Of a stretch of DNA of 5,121 bases, positions 1 through 5,121 are shown in pieces. The notes under the pieces were generated by a model. It had not been told where the DNA came from and did not search any database. It saw only the letters and a program-made list of their open reading frames with translations. The position numbers were made by a program, and so were the translations under genes. The stretch spans positions 1 to 5,121 of the forward strand of contig CAJOQS010000076.1 in NCBI GenBank assembly GCA_905236925.1, given 5' to 3'. Source of the DNA: an uncultured Lachnospiraceae bacterium. GTDB lineage: Bacteria; Bacillota; Clostridia; Lachnospirales; Lachnospiraceae. Positions within the stretch are counted from its first letter, which is position 1. Each line of letters begins with the position of its first letter.

Positions 1-1
1 C

Positions 2-1156
2 ACCGTTCTTGCAGGTCTGCCCTGGTTTACCGACTGGGGAAGGGACACGATGATCGCTTTCACCGGTCTTACTCTGGTTACGAAGCGTTTTGAGGACGCG
101 GAAGGCATTCTCGGGACATTCGCGCGTTACGAAAAGGACGGGCTTGTTCCGAACATGTTCCCGGATGACGGGCAGGATCCCCTTTATAACACGGCGGACG
201 CATCCCTCTGGTACTTTTATGCTGTTCATAAATATCTTGAGTATTCCGAAGCGGCCGGACGTGGCAAAAAGGCAAGGGAGTTTGTAAAAAACGATATCTA
301 TCCGTGCCTTAAGAAGCTCATAGCAGGATACAGAAATGGCACCGGATTCTCAATAGGCATGGACAGCGACGGACTGATACATGCAGGAGGCGGATTCGAT
401 CAGGTCACATGGATGGATGTCCGCGTAGGCGACTGGGTTGCCACCCCGAGACACGGAAAGCCTGTCGAGATCAACGCGCTATGGTACAACGCGCTGATGA
501 TAATGGCCGGGCTTGCGCTGGAATTCGATGATTGCGACGCGGAGGACTATGCCGTTCTTGCCGGAAGGGTCAAGGTCAGCTTCCGGGACCGCTTCTGGAA
601 TGAAGAAGGCGGATATCTGTATGATGTTGTCGACTGTGACGAGGACAGCAGAATATCGGAAAGTCCGGACGACGCGAGGTTCAGACCGAACCAGATATAC
701 GCGGTCTCGCTTCCGTATCAGATACTTGAACCCGAAAAGGAAAGAATGATCACCGACCGCGTTTTCGAGAGGCTGTATGTCGGCTGCGGTCTGCGTTCAC
801 TCGACCCGGATGATCCGGATTATCATCCGATATATCAGGGAAGCCTCGATAAGAGGGACCACGCATATCATCAGGGCACGGCATGGGGCTTCCTGCTGGG
901 CGGGTTCATAACCGCCTATGTTAAGACACACGGACCGGAAGAAGGATCAGGCTGCGGTGCATCGGGTCTGCTCGATCCGGTAAGAGACCATCTCTTCCGC
1001 AACTGCATCGGCTCGATCTGTGAGATATTCGACGGCGACGCGCCCCACAACGGGCGCGGCTGCTACGCCCAGGCATGGAGTGTGGGTGAAGTGCTCCGCT
1101 GCCTTTCAGAGGATATATTGCAAAACAATCCGTCAGATGTTAGAATGAAAAAATAA
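2..1156 (+). CDS. Glycogen debranching enzyme, amylo-alpha-1,6-glucosidase domain (5'-truncated)
   Basis: Cytoplasmic enzyme that hydrolyses alpha-1,6 branch points of glycogen during breakdown. The reading frame is open from base 2 and codes for 384 residues before the TAA. The ATG at base 50 is not the start, because the conserved family motif PWFTDWGRDT runs straight through it. Other hallmarks of the GDE C-terminal (alpha/alpha)6 domain, numbered in the fragment, are TWMDV near 136-140 followed by GDWVATPRHGKPVEINALWY, RPNQIYAVSLP at 228-238, YHQGTAWGFLLGGF at 289-302, and the GDAPHNGRGCYAQAWSVGEV block near 345-364. The family's acidic catalytic residues are expected in the first and last of these regions; assigning Asp139 is inference. 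Bacterial homologues usually carry a further N-terminal domain, which would lie to the left of the window. No frameshift or stop interrupts the fragment. The family call is secure; exact substrate preference (glycogen or other branched glucans) is not visible. The next gene starts 32 bases downstream. Confidence 0.95.
   Translation, partial: TVLAGLPWFTDWGRDTMIAFTGLTLVTKRFEDAEGILGTFARYEKDGLVPNMFPDDGQDPLYNTADASLWYFYAVHKYLEYSEAAGRGKKAREFVKNDIYPCLKKLIAGYRNGTGFSIGMDSDGLIHAGGGFDQVTWMDVRVGDWVATPRHGKPVEINALWYNALMIMAGLALEFDDCDAEDYAVLAGRVKVSFRDRFWNEEGGYLYDVVDCDEDSRISESPDDARFRPNQIYAVSLPYQILEPEKERMITDRVFERLYVGCGLRSLDPDDPDYHPIYQGSLDKRDHAYHQGTAWGFLLGGFITAYVKTHGPEEGSGCGASGLLDPVRDHLFRNCIGSICEIFDGDAPHNGRGCYAQAWSVGEVLRCLSEDILQNNPSDVRMKK
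1118..1146 (+). promoter_or_regulatory. Candidate sigma-A promoter inside the end of the debranching-enzyme gene
   Basis: The sequence reads TTGCAA (1118-1123), a 17-base spacer, then TAGAAT (1141-1146). The hexamers match the consensus at 4 of 6 and 5 of 6 positions, and TG at 1138-1139 makes an extended -10. The surroundings are AT-rich compared with the rest of the gene. The predicted start of transcription is near 1153, on the debranching enzyme's last codons, giving a leader of about 36 bases before the nucleotidase gene. It could uncouple the nucleotidase and kinase from the upstream gene. It is a sequence match only. Confidence 0.42.
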
Positions 1157-1188
1157 ACACTATTATCTGCGGATCCGAAAGGAATGGA

Positions 1189-1698
1189 ATGACTGATACC
1201 GGAATTATATATTTTGACATGGACGGAGTTTTGGCTGATTTTGACAGAGGAGTGGCGGAAATACTCCATCTCCCTCCGATAGAACAGGGAAAACATACCG
1301 CCCGGCAGGATGACGAGCTGTTCGCCGGAATGCGTGAAGTCGGACATTTCTACGGAATGCTTGAACCGATCCCCGGATCGGTGGAACTGTTTGGCGAGGT
1401 ATACCAAAAGCACGGAGACCGCTGCAGGATCCTTTCGGGAATACCGAAGGCCTCGCGCGGAGTAGTGCATGCGGCAGCTGACAAGCGTGAATGGGTCGAA
1501 AGATTTCTCCCCGGGGGAGTTATCGTTAATACCGTCCTGCGGGCGGAGAAGCCCATGTTTGTCAAGAGCAGCCGCGATATTCTGATAGACGATTTCAGCA
1601 GGAATATTTCCGAATGGGAAGAAGCCGGCGGGACCGGTATACTCTTTGTTTCGGCCTCCGGGCTCAGGGAAAAGCTGCTTGAAATGGGAATCCTTTAA
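1189..1698 (+). CDS. HAD-superfamily 5'-nucleotidase, NT5C (5'(3')-deoxyribonucleotidase) type
   Basis: Predicted soluble phosphatase of 169 residues, a normal length for bacterial NT5C-like (YorS/YqfW-type) proteins. The family removes phosphate from nucleoside or deoxynucleoside monophosphates through an aspartyl-phosphate intermediate. Visible motifs are motif I DMDGVLADF at 10-18 (nucleophile Asp10, acid/base Asp12), motif II at LSGIPK 82-87 with Ser83, the DKREWVERFLPG helix at 98-109 typical of this group, a lysine at 121 or 126 as the probable motif III residue, and ILIDD at 131-135 (Asp134/Asp135, Mg2+ ligands) followed by SRNISEWEEAGGTGILF. The start is supported by AAAGGA at 1178-1183, five bases upstream of the ATG. 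It lies 32 bases after the debranching enzyme and 31 bases before the kinase, so cotranscription is likely. Substrate is unproven; many family members in Bacillota are annotated only as putative nucleotidases, and a role in nucleotide salvage or pool cleaning is inference. Confidence 0.85.
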   Translation: MTDTGIIYFDMDGVLADFDRGVAEILHLPPIEQGKHTARQDDELFAGMREVGHFYGMLEPIPGSVELFGEVYQKHGDRCRILSGIPKASRGVVHAAADKREWVERFLPGGVIVNTVLRAEKPMFVKSSRDILIDDFSRNISEWEEAGGTGILFVSASGLREKLLEMGIL

Positions 1699-1715
1699 GG
1701 TTCTTTTACAGAACC
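1699..1715 (+). repeat. Small inverted repeat between the nucleotidase and kinase genes
   Basis: GGTTC and GAACC pair around a seven-base loop immediately after the nucleotidase stop codon. The stem is only five pairs and no T-run follows, so it is too weak for an intrinsic terminator. It could be a minor mRNA-processing or stability element just ahead of the kinase ribosome site, or chance. Confidence 0.25.
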
Positions 1716-1719
1716 GGAC

Positions 1720-1726
1720 AGGAGGG
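1720..1726 (+). promoter_or_regulatory. Strong ribosome binding site that fixes the kinase start
   Basis: AGGAGGG ends three bases before the ATG at 1730, a strong though closely spaced Shine-Dalgarno sequence. The frame stays open upstream to an ATG at 1646, but that longer version would overlap the nucleotidase gene by 53 bases and add a 28-residue leader with no family character. The 1730 start gives a basic N-terminus leading directly into the first membrane helix. Confidence 0.8.
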
Positions 1727-1729
1727 CAT

Positions 1730-4117
1730 ATGAAAAATGAAAGACAGACTGCTATTGCCAGAGCCGGATGGCCGCTGGTGACCTTTAAGATCGCCCTGGG
1801 AATCATCGTTCTTTCGATATTCGCTTTCTTTATCTACGGTCAGTTTTTCACAAGCTATCATGCATATTTTGACGGTTATGTCGGTCATTTCGACGGGCCG
1901 TGGACATACACCGGCTCCGACGGAAACGAATATGAATGTCTCCTGCCTGCGTCCCTGAACATTCAAAAAGGGGATACAGTCACTCTTTCGTCGCGTCTTC
2001 CTTTGCATCTCGAAGAAGATCAGTATCTGTGCTTCCTTGGCAACAGGAGCATGAATGTCTACATTAACGGAAATCTCAGATTCAGCTTTGACAGTTCGGA
2101 CAATCCCCTGCCCGGAGGCTATGTTAAGAGCCATTATATGCTTGTCGGCCTCAACTCGGATGACGCGGGAGGAAAGATCGATGTCGAATGCTGTGAAAGC
2201 GGCGTCGACAACACTTCCTTCAACTCCATACTGCTCGGCGATAAAAGCGGCATTGTCGGCTATCTGCTCAGGAGCAGCGGAACGCAGTTCCTTTCCGTTG
2301 CCATGCTTTTCATCATTTCTCTGGTGCTCGTTGTCATCGTTCTCATCATTCAGATAATATACAGGAAGCGCATGTATTTATTCGAGCTGGCGCTCGGCAT
2401 AATGCTGCTCTCGCTCTGGTTCATGTTCGATTCGTTCTTCTATCAGATCGCGATGCGCAACTATTACGTGGACGGCCCCATGGAATACATGATGGTAATG
2501 ATCATTCCGTTCTTCTTCCTGCTGTGCCTTGACAACGCGCAGAGCAAGCGTCATGAACCGGCGCTGATGGCTGTCGGCTTTATGATGATAGTGGCGGATA
2601 TTGCAACTGCGGTCATGCATTTTTCCGGCTACAGGTCTTTCCAGGACAATCTTCCCTATCTCGGGATCGCTATCATAATCCTGCTGTTTACGATGCTCGG
2701 AACCATAATCGCAGATATAGTCAAAAAGACCGTCAACGAATATATCCTGCTGGTAGTCGGCTTCCTGGTGCTTTTTGCGGCCGGCATAGCGCAGGCGGTT
2801 AAGCTTCTCACCTCGCACGACGAGCACTCCGCCAGCCCGCTGATCATCGGAATGTATCTTATGCTGGTCACCGCGCTTATCACGCTGGCAAACCAGGTAA
2901 TCGACTTCAAGGACGAGGAAAGGTATCTGAAGAAGGTCAGTGACATGAAGTCCGCTTTCCTCGCGAATATGTCCCATGAGATAAGGACTCCTGTAAATGC
3001 GATACTCGGAATGAACGAGCTGATAAGGCGTGAGAGCACCGAAAAGGAGATCAGGAGGTATTCTGAGAACATAAGCGGAGCGGGAGAAAACCTGCTCGGC
3101 ATAATCAATGATATCCTCGACATTTCAAAGATCGAATCCGGCAAGATGGAGCTGCTTAAGTACGATTACCGGCTCAGCGATCTTGTGATCAATATCACAA
3201 ACCAGATACGGGAGCTTGCGAACAAGAAAAACCTTGAGTTCAAAACCGAGATCGATCCGAAGCTGCCGGATAATCTGAACGGAGACGGCAACCGTCTCGG
3301 CCAGATACTCATTAACCTTCTCAGCAATGCGGTGAAGTATACCGAGAAGGGCAGTGTGCTCTTCAAGGTAGGTTTTGCGGAGAAGGATCCCGAAAACCAC
3401 GGGAATGAGGTACGGCTCAAGTTTGAAGTCAGGGATACGGGCATCGGAATAAGGTCCGAAGATATACAGAAGCTTTTCAACAAGTTCGAGAGGCTCGAGC
3501 TCAGCAAGAACAAGAGCATTGAAGGAACCGGACTCGGACTTGCGATAACTCATGATCTTGTCAGGATGATGGGCGGAAACATCACCGTTGACAGCGTATA
3601 CGGTGAAGGCTCTTCCTTTACCGCGACAGTCGTGCAGTCTGTCGCGAAAGAAGGAGAAGTGGGCGATCTTTCAAAGAAATCGGAGGAGAAGCTTCATGCC
3701 AAGGAGGAGTACCGCCCTCTGTTTAACGCTCCCGAAGCAAAACTGCTTGTTGTAGACGATTCGCCCGTGAACATAATGATCGTAAAAGGACTGCTTAAGC
3801 AGACCGATATCAGGATCGATCAGGCGCTCAGCGGTCAGGAATGTCTCGACAAGTGCGCCAAGGAGACGTACGACATGATCCTGCTCGACCACATGATGCC
3901 GAAAATGGACGGTATCGAGACTTTAAGAAGGCTGAAGGACGATCTGAAGATCGAGACTCCGGTTGTGGCTCTTACGGCCAACGCAATCGAGGGTGTCAGG
4001 GAAATGTACCTCAAGGCAGGCTTCTCGGATTACCTTACAAAGCCGACGAAGCCCGAGGACCTTGAGAGAACGATCAAGGCATTTATCCCCGAGGAGAAGA
4101 TCGTTTCAATAAATTAA
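1730..4117 (+). CDS. Hybrid sensor histidine kinase/response regulator with extracellular domain and 7TM block
   Basis: Membrane sensor kinase of 795 residues. Helix 1 is at about 18-40. Residues 41-183 form a beta-rich extracellular domain, with WTYTG near 58-62, GDTVTLSSRLP at 81-91 and MNVYINGN at 108-115. Seven helices follow at about 185-210, 216-238, 251-267, 277-297, 309-330, 337-358 and 370-391. Basic loops (YRKR 211-214, QSKRH 271-275, VKK 331-333) all fall on the cytoplasmic side, which fits eight helices with both ends inside. This resembles 7TMR-DISM receptors. A short linker leads to HisKA (FLANMSHEIRTP, phospho-acceptor His416), then HATPase_c: N-box around Asn533, G1 DTGIGI 569-574, F-box around 583-587, G2 GTGLGLAI 599-606. 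The C-terminal receiver (671-786) has Asp676/Asp677, phospho-acceptor Asp720, Thr749 and Lys771, so both kinase and receiver look active. Only nine residues follow the receiver, so there is no HPt or output domain. The ligand is unknown; a sugar is possible because of the fold type and the neighbouring glycogen enzyme, but that is inference. Confidence 0.93.
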   Translation: MKNERQTAIARAGWPLVTFKIALGIIVLSIFAFFIYGQFFTSYHAYFDGYVGHFDGPWTYTGSDGNEYECLLPASLNIQKGDTVTLSSRLPLHLEEDQYLCFLGNRSMNVYINGNLRFSFDSSDNPLPGGYVKSHYMLVGLNSDDAGGKIDVECCESGVDNTSFNSILLGDKSGIVGYLLRSSGTQFLSVAMLFIISLVLVVIVLIIQIIYRKRMYLFELALGIMLLSLWFMFDSFFYQIAMRNYYVDGPMEYMMVMIIPFFFLLCLDNAQSKRHEPALMAVGFMMIVADIATAVMHFSGYRSFQDNLPYLGIAIIILLFTMLGTIIADIVKKTVNEYILLVVGFLVLFAAGIAQAVKLLTSHDEHSASPLIIGMYLMLVTALITLANQVIDFKDEERYLKKVSDMKSAFLANMSHEIRTPVNAILGMNELIRRESTEKEIRRYSENISGAGENLLGIINDILDISKIESGKMELLKYDYRLSDLVINITNQIRELANKKNLEFKTEIDPKLPDNLNGDGNRLGQILINLLSNAVKYTEKGSVLFKVGFAEKDPENHGNEVRLKFEVRDTGIGIRSEDIQKLFNKFERLELSKNKSIEGTGLGLAITHDLVRMMGGNITVDSVYGEGSSFTATVVQSVAKEGEVGDLSKKSEEKLHAKEEYRPLFNAPEAKLLVVDDSPVNIMIVKGLLKQTDIRIDQALSGQECLDKCAKETYDMILLDHMMPKMDGIETLRRLKDDLKIETPVVALTANAIEGVREMYLKAGFSDYLTKPTKPEDLERTIKAFIPEEKIVSIN

Positions 4118-4146
4118 TTTTTTGCTGAAAAACAAAATCATTTAGT

Positions 4147-4175
4147 GTGACAACCGCTGCGAATAGGTGTAAGAT
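4147..4175 (+). promoter_or_regulatory. Candidate carA promoter
   Basis: GTGACA (4147-4152), a 17-base spacer, then TAAGAT (4170-4175). The -35 matches the consensus at 5 of 6 positions and the -10 at 4 of 6. Transcription would begin near 4182, leaving a leader of about 35 bases. That is too short for the antiterminator/terminator attenuators that PyrR uses in many Bacillota pyr operons, and no such structure is visible. Since the kinase gene ends at 4117 without a clear GC-rich terminator, some read-through into carA is also possible. Confidence 0.5.
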
Positions 4176-4191
4176 TAACTGAAAAGGTTAA
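4175..4191 (+). repeat. Imperfect inverted repeat at the predicted carA transcription start
   Basis: TTAAC and GTTAA (six pairs if a T-G wobble is counted) flank a short A-rich centre, overlapping the last base of the -10 and the expected +1. The placement fits an operator for a DNA-binding repressor or a small 5' stem on the mRNA, but the arms are short and AT-rich, so chance is a real alternative. Confidence 0.25.
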
Positions 4192-4216
4192 GCACCGTAA
4201 AGCAAAGGAAAGCAAA

Positions 4217-5121
4217 ATGGAAGAGATTCGCAGAGGGAAAAAGGTCGTTCTCGAAGACGGGCGCGAATTTGCCGGATCGGCATTCGGCGCGGACGGGAAC
4301 AAGATGGTTGAACTGGTATTCAACACTTCAATGGTTGGTTATCAGGAGATTGTATCCGACCCGTCCTACACGGGTCAGGCTGTCGTGATGACTTATCCGC
4401 TTATCGGCAATTACGGTATGTGTGATGACGATTATGAAACGGCAAGGCCGTCTATTTCAGGGCTTATTGTCAGAGAGTATTGCGAGAAGCCTTCTAATTT
4501 CCGTTTTACAAGAACCCTCGAGGACGTAATGAAAGAATTCGGTATCGTGGGTGTATATGGCATTGATACAAGGACGCTCGGCAGGTATATCCGTAATTAC
4601 GGTACCTGCAGGGCGTATATTGTTGATACGGAGGTTTCCACGGAGGATGCGGCTGCCGCTCTGAAGGCATGGACGCCCGCGACAGATTTTGTGGCGCAGG
4701 TCAGCACGAAAGAGACCTATGACTGGAGTACATTAAGGATCAACGATCTTTATCCGGTTCAGACCAATCACGTGGTGGCTATAGACTGCGGAATGAAGCG
4801 CAACATCCCCAGAAGCCTCGCAAGACGCGGCTGCAAGGTCACTATTGTTCCGTGGGACAGCACCGCGGAATATATCATGAGTCTCAAGCCCGATGGAGTT
4901 TTCATTTCCAACGGACCCGGTGACCCGCAGGATGCGGGGGCAACGATAGCAGCGATAAAGCAGCTGATCGGCAGGGTGCCGATCTTCGGAATATGTCTGG
5001 GACATCAGATCATCTCGCTTGCGTACGGCGCGGACACATACAAGCTTAAATTCGGACACCGCGGCGGATATCATCCCGTTAAGAACCTGAAAACCGGAAA
5101 GATAGAGATCACCTCGCAGAA
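4217..5121 (+). CDS. carA: Carbamoyl-phosphate synthase small subunit, glutaminase (3'-truncated)
   Basis: Glutamine amidotransferase subunit that releases ammonia from glutamine and channels it to the large subunit CarB, making carbamoyl phosphate for pyrimidine and arginine synthesis in the cytoplasm. The window holds 301 codons plus two bases; family members are about 350-385 residues, so the last portion lies to the right. The N-terminal small-chain domain shows LEDGREFAG, FNTSMVGYQEI and DPSYTGQ (Ser50, matching the glutamine-contacting Ser47 of E. coli CarA), then YGIDTRTL. The class I GATase domain begins near 186 with DCGMKRNI (Lys194) and carries SNGPGDP (231-237) and GICLGHQ, with nucleophile Cys260. 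The partner His and Glu lie beyond the edge. AAAGGA at 4204-4209, seven bases before the ATG, supports the start. carB would be expected next but cannot be seen. One oddity is Tyr285 in HRGGYHP, where Asn is usual. A pyrimidine-specific paralogue name (pyrAA) is equally possible. Confidence 0.96.
   Translation, partial: MEEIRRGKKVVLEDGREFAGSAFGADGNKMVELVFNTSMVGYQEIVSDPSYTGQAVVMTYPLIGNYGMCDDDYETARPSISGLIVREYCEKPSNFRFTRTLEDVMKEFGIVGVYGIDTRTLGRYIRNYGTCRAYIVDTEVSTEDAAAALKAWTPATDFVAQVSTKETYDWSTLRINDLYPVQTNHVVAIDCGMKRNIPRSLARRGCKVTIVPWDSTAEYIMSLKPDGVFISNGPGDPQDAGATIAAIKQLIGRVPIFGICLGHQIISLAYGADTYKLKFGHRGGYHPVKNLKTGKIEITSQ

Noticed and set aside
807..829. Eight-base inverted repeat CGGATGAT/ATCATCCG with a seven-base loop in the debranching-enzyme gene.
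   Set aside because: It arises from repeated Asp-Pro codons in the DPDDPDYHP stretch, part of which is typical of the family; nothing suggests function at the DNA or RNA level.
50..1156. ATG at base 50 as the start of the debranching enzyme.
   Set aside because: The frame is open to the left edge and the conserved PWFTDWGRDT motif precedes and abuts this Met, so the gene is cut by the window.
1161..1166. TATTAT as a -10 element just before the nucleotidase gene.
   Set aside because: No acceptable -35 hexamer lies 16-18 bases upstream, and the better-matched pair at 1118-1146 is close by.
1638..1643. TATACT as a -10 for a kinase-specific promoter.
   Set aside because: The -35 region at the right distance matches the consensus at no more than three positions, and there is no extended -10.
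1063..1806. A 247-codon open frame on the minus strand spanning the nucleotidase gene and both its borders.
   Set aside because: It lies opposite a gene with clear HAD motifs and crosses two intergenic gaps; its translation shows no recognisable domain. It is explained as a shadow of the sense codons.
2378..2977. A 199-codon minus-strand open frame under the kinase membrane region.
   Set aside because: The translation is a His/Gln/Asp/Arg-rich composition typical of antisense to hydrophobic codons, with no domain character.
4115..4140. Possible terminator after the kinase gene (T-run, GCTG, A-run).
   Set aside because: The stem would be only about five A-U pairs with no GC content and no separate downstream U-tract, so it does not qualify as an intrinsic terminator.

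Overview
The window looks like ordinary chromosome from a mid-GC, glycogen-metabolising Bacillota, probably a Lachnospiraceae-like clostridium. This rests on general impression: AGGAGG-type ribosome sites, mixed AGA/AGG/CGC arginine codons, a 7TM-type hybrid sensor kinase with an extracellular beta-rich domain, and a clostridial-style CarA. No taxonomic marker is present. All four genes lie on the + strand and fill nearly the whole window. The longest gap is 99 bases, and there are no RNA genes, insertion sequences, CRISPR arrays or prophage parts.

Layout. (1) Positions 2-1156 hold the C-terminal catalytic part of a glycogen debranching enzyme (amylo-alpha-1,6-glucosidase), whose start is cut off by the left edge. 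(2) Positions 1189-1698 hold a small HAD-superfamily phosphatase of the NT5C / 5'(3')-deoxyribonucleotidase type. (3) Positions 1730-4117 hold a 795-residue hybrid sensor histidine kinase: one N-terminal membrane helix, an extracellular beta-rich domain, a seven-helix membrane block, HisKA, HATPase_c and a terminal receiver, with no HPt domain. (4) Positions 4217 to the right edge hold the first 301 codons of carA, the glutaminase subunit of carbamoyl-phosphate synthase.

The first three genes are separated by only 32 and 31 bases with no convincing terminator between them, so they can be read as one transcription unit. A good sigma-A-like promoter (TTGCAA, 17-base spacer with an extended -10, TAGAAT) sits in the last codons of the debranching-enzyme gene and could drive the nucleotidase and kinase separately. 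carA has its own promoter-like sequence (GTGACA, 17 bases, TAAGAT) with a short leader carrying an imperfect inverted repeat at the expected transcription start.

Nothing here is clearly an undescribed system. The points most worth checking are the hybrid kinase (what its extracellular domain senses, and where its phosphate goes without an HPt domain), its placement beside a glycogen-degrading enzyme, and a few regulatory-looking palindromes, most of which are probably chance.
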